Assembly (NCBI GenBank): GCA_027943335.1
Contig: BSBK01006752.1
Coordinates: 7,501 to 71,500, forward strand
DNA length: 64,000 nucleotides
Direction: 5' to 3'
Source: Chamaecyparis obtusa
Lineage: Eukaryota > Streptophyta > Pinopsida > Cupressales > Cupressaceae
A program made the position numbers and the translations under genes. The notes beneath the pieces were generated by a model. That model was not told the DNA's origin, ran no database searches, and saw nothing but the letters and a program-made list of their open reading frames with translations. This document shows, one piece after another, positions 32,173 to 45,085 of the stretch (position 1 is the stretch's first letter; every line of letters begins with the position of its first letter).

Positions 32173-35100
32173 TGTTGAGGGAGAAGGACATTCATCTTGA
32201 GGTTTATGGAATTGTGTGGTATAAAGAGGAATAGGAAGGGAAATGTTCTCTTTAGGAAGATTAGGATTCATATCACTATTTGTATCTTCTTTAGGTGGAG
32301 AAGAAGAAGGTTTACCAATATTTTCATGTTTACTTAATGTTATTATTGGAGATAAATCATCAGGGAAATTCTTAACATTAGGATTATTAAAAATGATTTG
32401 ATAAAAAAAAAAGAGAATATTTTAACTCATCAAAAGAAGTGCATAAACTAGCCTCCTTAAGACTATCCATTAAGGTGGCTTGAGAAGGAGAGGATCTAGG
32501 TCTCACTAATATGAGATTATTAGGAGGTTGATCTCTATCCTCATGATTAATAGGATCTACAAGAGAAGGGCTAAGGTGGTTTAGGCTAATTTCATCTTTA
32601 TGTTCATCAACAAAGGCCCTTATGTAATCATTAAATTCCATGCATTTTGCTCAAAGTTGAATGAGAAAACCAAATGTAAAGTATTGAAACATGCTTGATA
32701 AGGAATGAAGATATTTGAAATTCTCATAATGGCATATACACTTGAACATCATGGAGGAATATAAAAATTATTAAATGCATTTAAGTATTATTCACTCCAT
32801 GTAATTGATAAAAGAGAAGTAAGGCGAAATGTAACAACATAAGTTATCACACACCAATCTAATTTAGTACAGCCCATGATGAAAAATAAAAAAGTTACCC
32901 AAATTAGGTTTAAAGCTGCAATGTATGAGATCCAATTATGCAAAGAAGATCTAACACCAAAATTTGAATGGAAATGGAAATGTGTTGAATTCACCAAAAT
33001 GTACAATAAGAAAATGGAAGGTGATGTAATGCAAGGGGGAATTGTCATCCTTTCTCTAATTGAACAATCAGAATGAAGATGACTTACTAAGCTCAAGTAG
33101 GGCTTAAGTGCTAAGTGAGTCAATGATCCTTCACTATAATGTAATTAGGGTATGTTGGATTTGAGGGAAAGTTATAAGGTGATGCAAGATAGAAGGAAAA
33201 ATAATAAAATATGACAAATTACAAGAAATACAGATTGACATAAAACATGCAAACACCTATGATGACTCAAAACATAAACCAAAAGATAGTACCAACCTAA
33301 AATTTTGATATGAAGCTTATCTACATGGTATATAATGCTTGGGGCATTCTATTCCCATGTATAGATAGCTTGGGACATTGTATACTCAGTGAATTTACCT
33401 AAATCTAGTTGTAGTCTCTCCTTTAGATCTTATACTTTTCAGATTAAGTTCTAATAGCTTTGTCACCTATTCTTGCACGTGAGAAAACATGGAAGAAGGT
33501 TGGATAGAGGGGTTTGTTAGAAAGTAAAGTCCACCAAGATAACTGAGAGGGGAGGGTGAATCAGTTATCAGATAATTATAACTTTTATCATCTTCAACAG
33601 CATTAAACCATGTAAGCAATATAATTACCAACCATAGAAAGATATTCATACACAATAACACAATGACACAACATATGTTGACTAGGGAACCTCTTGATCA
33701 AAGACTAAACCCCGGTGGGAATGATGCCCAAAAAAGATGCACTAATATGAATATTCCTTGTGAAAGGATGGACTCTATTAGGAGTCTTATGAAATACATT
33801 TAGTACATATGAATCCCCATTAGGAGATTTTGAATCCCTGTTAAAAGATTCTAACCCTGTTAAGAGTTATGGAAGACAGAAGGACCCACTGCCCAAACAG
33901 CTTCAGGGTAAGATCACTGAACACACTGTCCAAATAATCTTTGTATTACTCAACAGAATAATATGTTACCTCTTCTCTAACTATGCCAAACCGCACTCAC
34001 TATTACACCAAATCTCAATTTCAAATCTCTGTACTTCGCATGTCTTCCTTCACAATTCGCTTTCACATTTAGCTCTTTTCTTCACTTCATATTCATACAC
34101 TAATATCCTCTTCTCCATACAACAAGGAAACACATTCTTTCCTTTATACCACACTCAAATAATTACAAATGAGTCGGCATACAATTACAAAATAAAAGTT
34201 TCCACACGCTACATCAAAATTACACAAAACTGTCAGCTTCCAAATACAATAAATCTTCATTCGTGTGACCTCAAAGTTTGCGCTATCATCCACGTCACTA
34301 TTAATGTGTCTTTAACTTCCCTTTAACTACGCAAAATCAGATTCCATCTCGATTAAGAGATATCATCCGATTTCCACAAACCGCTACTCAAGAACACTCC
34401 CTAAATACTACTTCCACCAAAATGCTCATAACTTCCATGAATAAAAGAATTACTATTTGCGCTCTTAACCATAGACATATAACATATCAAAGAGTATATC
34501 CTCAACATCGCATAGCTCCAACTGCAATAACCCACGTGCGCTAATTCAAACTCTGTCTGCTTCTCTGCAAGTCTCTAGAAGATCACTGTGTTGACATCAA
34601 TGACAATCATAGTCATGAATGCAATAACAACTGCTACAGAATGGCTGCCAAACATTTAGCATTCATTCCTAACAAGGTTTGCCTCAGTCAAACTCTTGTT
34701 TGGAATCAACCTTGAAATGAAATAAAGTAAATGAGAACATTTTATCATATAAAAAAATCTAGGTTTGAAAAATGAAGTATGTCATATCTTGGAAATGTAA
34801 TGTTTCTTTGAATGTGATTAAATATTTTGATGCAATAGCTTTGACTTAACACAAAACCTAAAAGTAAATCATGAAAGAAAAAACCTTGTGTAATGGATGT
34901 TGTAGTTTGCCATAATGTTTGACTCAAAAGAAGAAAGAAGACTCTAAAGAGTTGAAGGCTTGGATATATGTAGATCTCCTTCCTTTCTAGTAAACTTCTT
35001 TGCTTGGTCTTCAATGAGGGATAAAATCTTGGTCCATGAAGAAGATTGCCTTGAAACACCTTAAAATGCTTTAGATCTTGAATGCTTGCCTTCAAAACTT

Positions 35101-35692
35101 GAACTTGATTGCTTGATAATGGGTGTGGATGCTTGAGAGCAATAATGGATATCAAAATGGGCTGAGATAGGCCATTTATATACCTCTCACAACATTTTGG
35201 TGGTTAAAACTCAGGAGGGTTGACCATGTATCCTAAACTCCCACTAAATTATGGAGACAAGGTTCACATTCAAATCTTAGCCCAAAACTCAAGGTATAAA
35301 AAGCCTAGGGTGTTTTGCACCCACCGATCAGGGCTCAAGTTTAAACCAAAAGCCTCAGATAACTAGGTGATGTCGGATTACAAAGCACAACTAATTCTGA
35401 GATAAGGAAGAAATAGAAAGGTCACAAATGATAACATAGAGCTTATGTAGGGAAGTAAATTATTAGATTAGAGAAATAATAGAGGAGAAAACTTAGAAAT
35501 TAGGGCTTACCTCTACCTCTATTTTAAATAAAATTGAAATAATATAGGATCCATATTTGAATTTAGGTGTCTATTAAGTGTCGTATGAATTCCTATTATG
35601 CATGTTAAAAATGAAAATACACTAAGGTGGGTGCTAAACAATCATGAACTTATACACACCAATAAAGTGCTTACAATTTACAATGGTACACT
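32173..35692 (-). mobile_element. family X element, copy 1 (degenerate, interrupted)
   Basis: Shares blocks with 42500-43560 and with 47170-60114: the ttgaattcaccaaaatgta block (33000 vs 58670), the ctcaag...caagtgc block (33095 vs 58780), tcaaac...tttggaatcaacc (34690 vs 59200), and acactaaggtgggtgctaaa (35620 vs 60045). Minus-strand ORF pieces (32641-32387, 32271-31975) are Pro/Ser/Asp-rich and unrecognised. No pol motif. It is interrupted by a solo LTR at 33515-34674. Confidence 0.5.
33515..34674 (-). mobile_element. solo LTR inserted in family X
   Basis: 1160 bp starting tgttagaaag and ending attcctaaca, flanked by gggtt (33510-33514) and aggtt (34675-34679), a target duplication with one change. 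Joining the flanks gives ggggtttgcctcagtcaaac, matching the uninterrupted family X copy near 59190 (ggggtttaccttggtcaaac). The sense orientation is minus, since the gagaggggagggtgaatcag marker lies near the plus-strand left end as in element Y. No internal region remains. Confidence 0.8.
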
Positions 35693-35699
35693 AGGGAAA

Positions 35700-36193
35700 A
35701 ATACTAATAACCTTATGGAGGCCCTAGCTATTTTTAATGCAATTGAAAGAGGTTGTTCCCTTGGATAGAAAATAATTATTTGTGAATTAGATTCAAAGAT
35801 TTTGGTGGATATGTTGAATGAGCAAAGGTTGGATGGAGATAATTAGCAATTGGTCTTAGTGGTTAAGTAGATTTTGAGTTTGAGTTGCTCTTTGGAATAT
35901 ATTTCCTTTTGTCGTATTCCTAGAGAGTGGAACAAAGTGGTAACTTTCTTGGCTAAGTAGGGTCCTGAGTATTTAATGAGGTGGGATGTTCATGACTAGG
36001 GGCTCTTATCCCCAAAGTATGTTGAAGCTTTTGAAAAGTTAATAATAGAAGAAAAAATATATAGTTGATTTTTTTGTGGGGCTCCTCTTGAGGCGACTTC
36101 TTGCTATTTGTCGATTATCGTTTTATAGGCTTGTGACCTTTTGCTTTGTAATATTTTTTTAAATTAAATAAATTTCTATCCCTTTTAAAAAAA
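35700..36193 (+). pseudogene. LINE 3' end: RNase H relic and tail
   Basis: Reads TNNLMEALAIFNAIERG, IIICELDSKILVDML and, later, SFCRIPREWNKVVTFLAK, which is the C-terminal RNase H of plant LINEs. Several in-frame TAG/TAA codons break it. The 3' end is AT-rich and closes in cccttttaaaaaaa, the usual plant LINE tail. Severely 5'-truncated. Confidence 0.65.
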
Positions 36194-36844
36194 GAAGATA
36201 GATAATTTAAAAAGGACAAATACCCATGAATATCCATTTTCCTTGGGGTTCTTGCCCTCGAGAGATCTACCAACCAAGACACTTAGGCAGATCTAGGACA
36301 GAATCCCATGAGTTGTGATATAATCGGACTAATTAAACACTTCTATTTCGAGTTAGGAGTTCATCCTTGTTTCCTCCTACCACCCAAATGTCCATCCAAT
36401 GTGCTATTATCGCCCTGGTTTGTTTGTTTCTACTATATATAGAAAAAAACGCAATACGAACAAGTGGATCAAACAATCTATAGTTTTTGAAATTAGGTAC
36501 ACATAAAATACAGATGGAAGTTAGAAAGTTGGCATAAAGCAAACCCCACAGTGACATCAGAGGTCCTGATTTCAGAACGATCTCTTTAATGAAGTGTGAA
36601 AAGACAAAGCCAGTGATGACGTGTCAACCCTCGATGATTTGGATATTTTATTGCAATCTTCACAGGTGATTCCTTTTCACCTTACATCTGTCTTTAACAG
36701 ATGGCTAAAAGTAACTTCTGTCTTATTTTATCAGATCACCCATCTTCACAAAGCCTTATTTGAATTTGAACTTTTGGAGAGTTTCTTCTCTGACCCTCTG
36801 TTTTGGGGTGTGACAAAGAGGATCAAGAAGTTTTTGTAACGGCA
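36194..36844 (+). promoter_or_regulatory. RBCS upstream region
   Basis: The 650 bp before the RBCS ATG. An ACGT-core element gacgtgtc lies at 36618-36625 (G-box-like), and an I-box-type GATAA is present on the minus strand near 36727 (ttatcagatc). Such G/I-box pairs mediate light and clock control of RBCS genes. No strong TATA box was found, and the transcription start is not resolvable by eye. Short ORFs here are not conserved. Confidence 0.4.
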
Positions 36845-39042
36845 ATGGCATCCTCAGTGATGGTATCTATGTCTTCCTCAGTTTCTGCTCTGAGAACTAG
36901 TAGTACTGTTCAAAACAATGTTCAGAGCCATAATGTTGTGCAGGCCTTCAGTGGCCTCAAGCCTACCAGTAGTGCTCTTGCATTACCTGCTCTTAGGAAG
37001 GAGAAAAGTTATAGGAAGATTGGTGGCAGTAGCACCAAAGTCTATTGCATGAAGGTGATCTGATCTTCATATTTTGCTTCATGTACACATGATTTTTGTT
37101 TTTCTTCTTTAGCTATGATGTTTAGCATGTGTATCTGGCTGAGATCCTGTTGGGTTTAAATCATGTTGAATTGGGTGGTAATTGTTTTTTCCTAATGGGT
37201 CCCCGCCTGTAATAATACTGTGATGTGATCTGCATGTACTGCTAAATTGTTTTCGGATTAAATTATGTTAAAAAAAGTTATCAATATTTCTGATCATACT
37301 CTATGATCCATCCCCTCGTGATAATAAAAAGCACGAAGAAATAAAAATGATCCAAAAGTTAGAAAACATGGAATCCCTTCAATAAAATGGTATACTTCAA
37401 CTCATGGGTCTACATAGCACACAAATTGTATGTATAAGGTGACTAAGTGGATGTAAGTCTTAATAGATAAAGATCATGTCTGTGATCTAAGCCTAAATAG
37501 GACTGTTATGTTATGTTCTCTTGTCTATAGAGAAGAAGAAAATTTCAGGGTTCTACCATTTGGGGGAAATGGATATTATCTATGGAACCCCTGACAAAAT
37601 ATAAAAAGTGAGAGGAAAAGGTAGTAAAACCTGTATATTGAGTTGTAGTAATAATATAATATGTCTGACATATGAGTTTGGTTCGGTAGAAGTTTCATAT
37701 ATTCCGGGCTCAACAAAATATCTAACAGAGTAAAATGAGTAGCAGTAATGTCTGTGATTTAAGCCTAAAGATGACTGTTTTGTTATGTTCTCCTGACTGT
37801 AGAGAAGAAAAAATCAGGGCTCTACCATGATTTAGGAACCGGATAAAAATGAATATTATCTGTGGAACCCTGGAAAAAGATAAAAACTGAGAGAAAAGGG
37901 GAGTAAAACTGTATATTGACATGCGGTAATATGTCTGTCATATGAGTTTGGTTCAGTAGGAGTTTCATATTTTCCTGGCCCAAAAAAAATCTAACAGAAT
38001 AAAATGAGAAGCAGTAATGTTTATCATATGGGTTTGATTCATTCAAGTTTTTAGCACAGCGGATTTGATTTATGTTGCTTGTAGAATTGATCCACATGTA
38101 CTGCTGCTATAAATCTAAGATTGAATCATCACCGACATCCTTCACAAATTGGGTTTAGGTTTTCCCTACAGTAAAATCTGGTGTAAACTGCATTTAACGA
38201 TCAAGGTGTATTTCTGCTAAAAATCTAAGGTGGGGGGAGCAAAATCAGTTAAATAAAACTCCTGTCTGTCATATGGGTTGGCTTTGGTCTTTCTTACAGC
38301 GAAATGTGATTTATACTGTGTAATGATCCAGGTGTAATTCAGCTACAACTCTGAACGTAAAATATGGGTTTGTTTGTTCCATGTTTTTTCTCAATTTAAT
38401 TTGATTTATGCTGCTTGTAATGATCCAAGTGTTCCTCAGCCATGGAGGCATCCATATCTGGTAAAATGAAGAATTCGGGGCTTTGTTTTATAGATTCTGG
38501 CAAGTGGGTATTGAATTATAATGTCATATATATTGATCTGATTATGTGGGTTATGATGAATCTGCAGACATGGTCTCCAATAGACAACAGGAGATATGAG
38601 ACCTTATCATATCTGCCTGCTCTCACAGAGGAATCCATTATCAAGGAGATCGACTACATAGTTGCTAAAGGGTGGATTCCCTGCTTGGAATTTGATGCTG
38701 TAAATCATTTAAAACCCCTCTGAAACCCTTGTCTTAAACTTGGTCTATTTAAAGTTATTCACCTTTTATGTTTCCTCTCTTTGAATTTTTGTCTTTGGAA
38801 TCCATGAATTGCAGGTGGGTAAAATACACAGAGCTAATTCTAATTTCCCAGGATACTATGATGGAAGGTTTTGGACTCTGTGGAAACTTCCCATGTTTGG
38901 ATGCACAGATGGTTCCCAGGTGTTGGCAGAGATTCAGGAATGCAAGAAAACTTTCCCCAATACTTACATACGTTGTTTGGGCTTTGACAACCTGAAACAA
39001 ACACAATGTGTTGCCTTCATCGTTCACAAGCCTGAGCAATAA
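36845..39042 (+). CDS. RBCS: RuBisCO small subunit precursor, three exons
   Basis: Nuclear gene for the small subunit of ribulose-bisphosphate carboxylase/oxygenase, which joins the plastid large subunit in the L8S8 enzyme of the stroma. Exons: 36845-37054 (70 codons), 38568-38699 (44), 38815-39042 (75 plus TAA), 189 residues. All introns are phase 0 and GT-AG. Exon 1 is a Ser/Thr-rich chloroplast transit peptide with likely cleavage at VYC|MK. The mature protein shows [45 protein letters not shown] and [17 protein letters not shown]. Intron 1 splits the mature protein after residue 2 and intron 2 after about residue 46, the classical positions. The transit peptide (about 68 aa) is longer than the usual 55-58. 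Residues before PGYYDGR ([10 protein letters not shown]) diverge from the common REHNRS-type text. All frames are intact, so it is probably functional. Confidence 0.95.
37479..38019 (+). repeat. 272-bp tandem duplication in RBCS intron 1
   Basis: Copy 1 (37479-37750) and copy 2 (37751-38019) both begin tctgtgat.taagcctaaa and end agcagtaatg. They align throughout with roughly 10-15 percent differences by eye. Further right (38090-38440) shorter echoes of gatcca.gtgta..ctgct recur three to four times. The duplication contributes much of the unusually long 1513-bp intron. Confidence 0.85.
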
Positions 39043-39092
39043 TTAATCTAAGGAAATCCTGAGATGGGGATGATTAATATTTGTTTGCTACT

Positions 39093-39098
39093 AATAAA
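39093..39098 (+). terminator. RBCS polyadenylation signal
   Basis: aataaa 51 bp after the RBCS stop codon, a suitable distance for a near-upstream polyadenylation element. Confidence 0.5.
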
Positions 39099-39273
39099 GC
39101 AGGACGAAACCTACACTATAAAGAATTGAAAACTTTGACAGTTCTTAAGTATTTAATGGCATAAAAAACTTCTGTCTTCAAAAATTACAGTGATTTTGAG
39201 ATGCCCGAAGTTAGATTGTTAATTCATTGTTTAAAATCAGAATTAAAGAGTTTTTCTTGTTGGGTATTGAACG

Positions 39274-39510
39274 GTATTGCTTTAAATTCTGTATGAAGAA
39301 TATAGTTGGATGAACAATGGATATAGTATTCAACTGGTTTTTTTAAAAATGTTTGAATATCCAGTCTTTGCTCATAAGTGATTGACATGTTGTTTTAAAT
39401 TCTCTGTGAAGAATATAGTTTGATGAACATTGGACATTGTATTCAACTGGTTTTTTTTTTGGAAAATGTTTGAATATCCAATTTTATTTGCTCATAAAAG
39501 ATTGACAAAT
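39274..39510 (+). repeat. 113-bp tandem duplication downstream of RBCS
   Basis: tttaaattct at 39281 and 39394 anchors two copies that share gaagaatatagtt.gatgaac and gtattcaactggttttttt. Confidence 0.8.
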
Positions 39511-41340
39511 TACCAAACAAATTTTATTTTTTAATTTGATTAATCAAAATTGGGAAGCTTACAAGCAGAAGACTTCATACCTATTTTAAGAAATTTAAAC
39601 CCAACACTTATCTAAGCACTCAAACTTCAGCAGTTTACCCTTACCTTGCAAACTTACGATGATTTATGTTTTCATTTGGACTTTGTGAAAGTATTTTATT
39701 ATTTTCTAAAATACTGGAGCTTTTTACAATTAAATATGACTATCATTAAAATTAGTATTATGAATTTTATCATCTTAAATTTTGATATATATATATATAT
39801 ATATATTTGTACTATGAAGAGGTTGAATGATAATGTCTATAGAAAAATATTTGTAAGTTAATATGTTAGAAACTACAATTCAATTTGTGCATGAAGATAT
39901 AGATTTTTTTCAGATAAAGATATTTAAAATATGATGTATTAAATCATTATGTTTTTGTGTATAAAATATTTTTTTTAGGCTGACTTTTATTCTGTAGATT
40001 ATATTAGTAACGATGAGAAACATATGTGAGAAGTGTTATTTGATTTATAATTAATAAATACAACTTTGAAAAGCATATAATATCATATAGAACATTTGAA
40101 ATATGATTATATACATATTTGGTTATAATCAATTGAAGGAATATTGTAGAACTTTATTTTTTTAAGAATGGAAGGTTAACAATAGTACACAAAACATGAG
40201 TCCAACTATGTGCTCAATCATCCTACTCTAAAAGGATTTTTGGGCAATATCAAGTGGTAGAGGCCTAATAAGAACCACCAACTTCCATTTCTCTCTCAAA
40301 ATAGTATAAATTGTTCTTCCATTTCTATGCAAGGATATGATTATAAAAAGGAAAATCAATGAACAAGTTTAAAGATGCATTGTAGGTTTGAGATCTATTT
40401 GTTATTGTCTTTAATACATTTATAGCATATCTTGCTTCAAAGGGTAATCAAACAACTTGACTAGATGGAAAATTTTAGTTGCATGTATCAAGGTTGATCA
40501 ATAACATAAATTTGGTGTTTAAATTTTTTGATATTTATGCAAATAACTATAGTGGAATATTGAATAATCATTCAATATTAAATGATTTTCTTGACCACTT
40601 GAAAAAGATCCAACTCGGGGCACCTAATTATCTCCAATCCTTGAATGTTTACAAGCCATCAAGAATACCGTTATGTTCCCTTTATTATACACTCTTGCAA
40701 TTCTCTTTGTTTTTTGTTTGGCAAATGCAATTCCAAAACATTTATCGAATTCTAATGTTGGAAGGACATATAAATTGTTTAAAACATTCTTAACAAGCCT
40801 TGTCAGATATAAGATTTTGACACTTAAGAGTATACAATTATCCAAGATTGAGAATTTTTTCTCTATCAAGTAGAGAAAGTTGAATACTTCTACATAAAAT
40901 AGTTTCACTTTATTTGCAACCTCTACAACTTCTTTTCTAAACTATTCTTACTAATAATCTCATTGAATTCTAACTTTGAAGGTGGTAAATACACCAAAAT
41001 GACATTGATGGAGGCCTTACCTTGCTTGTGATTCTTGTGGTACCTTTCCCTAATTTGGTGCTAATGTTACAAACTATTAGATTTGGTGAACCTTGTTACT
41101 TTCATCCTAATATACTTTTAAGAACATTAACTCTTGAATGAATCTTGTACATATATTTTTGGTAAATTTAGAGAACCAATTGGTGGACGAACTGAAGAAG
41201 TGTTGGTTTTTCAAGGGATTGATCTCTGTTGAGAAACAAAATGGAGGTGTTACCTCTAGCATTGTACATTGGTGCTTATAATCGGGAAATGGACATCTAA
41301 AGTGAAAATGAAAACATTCACCCAAGGGAAGAGGAGGACA
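39511..41340. other. intergenic DNA with a possible copia scrap
   Basis: AT-rich, with a short TA run at 39786-39806. The minus-strand frame at 40908-40624 contains VLPTLEFDKCFGIAFAKQKT, which faintly resembles the zinc-binding pre-integrase region of copia elements, but Cys/His spacing is lost. No gene recognised otherwise. Confidence 0.3.
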
Positions 41341-42320
41341 GATGATAATGAGAGCCCCAAAGATAGTAGTGATGATGAATCAACAACAAGCTAAACCAAT
41401 GATGGGATATGATTAGAATGTTGAAAGAATTGAAGGTTGAGAAAGGAACCAATAAAGAAAGTAATGAGTTGTGCTATACTAAGTGCGAAATTAAGGCACA
41501 CACAAAAGGTAATTTTCCTAGAAAGATATTTTGTGAGATTTTCTAGGTGATGGTTCATTCAATAAAGGAGTGTCCATATAATTTGAAGACTAGAAGTCCA
41601 CAAGTAATCTTCACATGAGGAGAGTCTACTCCATAAAATCCTCATAATATATCACTAGGTGGTTATGAAAATCAACAAGGATGGAAAATTAAAATATTGT
41701 AGGACTCCAGAGAATGTCATATCATATAGTGTTAATAATGTAGCAAATGAGGAAACTTTGTGAGAGATTGCATGAATAAGAAATATAATTTAAATAATTA
41801 AGTGCAAATGATGTGGATCTAGTGACCATGAAAACACCAACTACCTCAAGAAAAAAGATTTTAATATGTTGTATGTGGAGGAGCAAGATGAGGCAGATCT
41901 ATAAATCATGAGAGCATAGATTAAGAAGACAGTGTAACAGATTCCTCAAATAAAAAAGGAATGACTTCGAGAAGCCAAAGTAGAAGTAAAACAAGCATTG
42001 GCACTGAGAGGAAGTTTGTCATCATCAAGATGGGAATAATGGGTAATAATCTAACAAACACCATCATCGATAGCTCAACTCGGGAGTAAACGTACTACTA
42101 GAATATACTTAGAATTGCCTTGGAAGAACAACACTCCAACCACGAACCTTCCACTTGATAGGTGTTGACCAACATTGCATCAAGCTATTGTGACTGTAAT
42201 ATTGGGAATTAGGTTTCATTAGCTTAAGCATGTAAAATTGTACACTAGACCTATTTCAATTTCAATTACTTTGAAGGAGAGTGGATCCACAAGGCTCAAC
42301 CTTAATCTAATCAATAAGGA
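41341..42320 (+). pseudogene. Ty3/gypsy gag-protease relic
   Basis: Degenerate plus-strand text shows zinc-knuckle remains (CYTKCEIKAHTKGNF; VMVHSIKECPYNLKTRS; CGSSDHENTNY), then RKFVIIKMGIMGNNLTN leading to a protease-like block. After a frame change it reads GVNVLLEYT and LQPRTFHLIGVDQH (42080-42170), as in gymnosperm-type gypsy proteases. Key Cys residues are replaced and many stops are present, so it is dead. RT and integrase do not follow. Confidence 0.6.
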
Positions 42321-44905
42321 TTGGGCACAAGGTGGATCCAACAATCTTTTTTATTGAGTTGAAAATGATACTAAAAATATGTGAGTCGAATATTGAGTCT
42401 AGGGCCAAAGATGAGAAAATGAAGGTTTTTAGCATACATAGTGTTACAAAAATAAGATATGTAAACAACTGATATAAATTTAGAAATGAGAGGCAGGAGG
42501 AATTCACCTATAAAATCTGAGTCAAAATCAAGAGGTCTAATTCACTAGGGGCAACCTTGACCTAGGAATTTTGGATGTGAACAAAATTGGTGTTTTTATG
42601 ATCAAGATGTTGTTTATATGCTCTCCCAAAAGTTTCATAGAAAGTGTTTGGGTCATTTTTTCTAGGAGAAAATTTGACCTTGCTTTTCTGGATTTGCAAA
42701 AGTCCAATTTTTAGGCCTTTGTTTATTTGATTTGATCCCAAATTTGTGACTTTGGAACCTTCCACCTACACACATAATGAGAGGAAAATGTTGGGTTGGT
42801 GTGGGTTTTCTTAGGTCAAACCTCAATTTTGGAATCAACCATGAAATTGTAATGAACATGAATTGAAATAAAAGTGTGTTGTAATGTAACAGAGGCTATA
42901 TTTAAATTTAATTACTTAAAATTATTATACCTTCACAAGTCTTCCTTGTGTAGAAACCTTTGTGAAGATATTGATGTTGACTTGGAGAGTTGACTTCATA
43001 AAAGGTTGATCATGGATTCCACCATGAATGCTTAGGATCTAAAACTTTACTTCTTTTTTGCAATGCCTTTATTAATGCTTAATCGCTTGCTAAATCTAAT
43101 TGCATAGGTGAGATGTGTAATTGTGAAAATGACATGTTTCAAATGAGGGTAGACTTTATTTTACACATCCTATGAAACATGTTTGAATTTTCAAAGCAAG
43201 CCAACACAAAGAAGGATTTCTTTCTTCCGTGATGTAGTTGTTAGATGATTTGAATTTGGGCCCTTTTTTAGGGTCAAGGACACTCCAAAAAATCTTGACA
43301 TAGTGCAAGGGCTCCCCAAGTACCCTTGACCTACTAAATCAGGATAGGTCAAGGACCAAAGGTCTTGAGTAAGGTGGAGATGCCAAGTTTTGAGAGAATG
43401 TGAGAAGAATCAAACATGATCAAACTTGTAAGGTTAGAAGTGCCAAAATGAGGCCCAGGTGAGCACAAAATTGTATAGGGATACAATTTATAATGTTTTA
43501 GGGACATTGATGGCATAATAATTAATGATCAGTACAAAACAATTTCTTTTAGACTTAATAGTCATCTACTTGTAGAAGAAGTCATTCAACACACTCCTTG
43601 AGAGGGGATGGTTGATTGCTACCAAGGTCGGTCACAATTAGAAGTAGAATACACTCTCCATTAAGAGTCAAGGAAGGAAGTACATCATTGAAGTGAGAAA
43701 TTAGGTGGTGAGAAAGGAATTGGCATCCTCTAAATCAAAGTCCAAAAATAAAGAGTTAGGAATGGACAAAAGAAAGAAAAGCATGGAACCAAATTACAAA
43801 GGGGTACTTAAGCTGGAAGATTATTTTTAAGATGATAGGAGTTCCCTAAATGGATTATTCCACTAGAAAATGGATGAATGTGAGGTATTTCCATCAACGT
43901 GTAATTTTATAGAAGCTACAACTATTAGAGAATAAAAAATGATGGAAGCATATAAAATTATGGACAGCATATATGACAATATGAGGAGCATAATATTTAA
44001 AATGGAGCGTATAAGGGATTGTCAAGGGAAAAATTCTTCATTAGAAATTTAGAGGAAAAGAAAGAGGGAATCAAGAGGGATGGAAAATGGAAACCAAAAA
44101 ATAATGAAGGCTAGATGTAGAGATCATTATTTAATTCTTACTCTCAACAAATTTTTAATCCCCCTCTCAATGAGAGTATGTTTATTTTGGTAGAACTAGT
44201 GGAAGGCATCCTTGGAAACCGTACAACACTTATTCAAACCCTCCAGAAAAAATTAGAATAGAACCATCCTTTAATTATTTTATTTGAAGTAGTGGAAATA
44301 GAAGTATTTTTGTAACATATATGGCCCGAGGTTCATAGAATACAACAAAGGTAGCAACCAACTTGTACAATATTTACTCTTTGCTTATGTGATATGAGCT
44401 AATCATCCCCTACTGTATATAATTTCTTTCGTACATCAATTCATGTTTTAGCTCCACATACAATGTGCACATTATCCCTTACTTCTATCATATGACATAA
44501 AACTCTCTTCACAACAATTTTTTTGCAGGTCATCTAGCATACATAAATTCTTAGGTGTGTATCATACTCATCCTCACCCTATGGAATATGGAATCAATTA
44601 GATAGTTTACCTACATAATTTATTGTTGTATGACATACAAACTCTTCCTAAGTTATTGTCATACGACATAGATAATCTTCCAACATACATATGGACTTTG
44701 GAAACATCACTAATGTATAACCTAGAATTTCCCTACAATATCCTTTTATTACTATTGAATACAATGTACAAAATCCCTCAATAATGCATCCATTTTCTTT
44801 GTCATATGGGATATGTAGGAAAAATTTGGTTTCTCTATATGGTGTTCGACAACTCTGCATCAAGTAGTCCATATAGATGAGGGTTTTGGTACACTATGTG
44901 ACTTA
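42321..44905. other. repeat-derived intergenic DNA, partly family X
   Basis: 42500-43130 resembles family X around 34690 and 47520 (aggtcaaacc...ggaatcaacc). The rest (43130-44905) has no recognised motif; short ORFs look like chance or decayed elements. Confidence 0.4.
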
Positions 44906-45085
44906 CTTGGTAGCAATGATGTAGTACCTTAATGGGAGGAGTTTGGCAGTAGCTTGGTAGTACCTTGGCAAAATGGGTTTGGTAGTAGCCTAGTAGTACC
45001 TTTCCAAGAGGATTTTGGAAACAAATTGGAAATACCTTGGTAGGTTAAGTTTGGCAGCAACGTGGAAATACATGAAATCTCTATT
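44906..45085 (+). repeat. 36-bp tandem repeat, five units
   Basis: ttgg(c/t)ag.a...g.gtagtacc-type units start at 44906, 44942, 44978, 45014 and 45050, exactly 36 bp apart. The period is 12 codons, but the array is not inside a supported gene. Confidence 0.8.

Noticed and set aside
36621..36839. 72-codon ORF just upstream of RBCS
   Set aside because: Lies in the promoter/5' UTR, no conserved text, and RBCS has its own well-placed ATG at 36845.
38755..39039. Minus-strand ORF opposite RBCS exon 3
   Set aside because: Antisense of a conserved coding exon.
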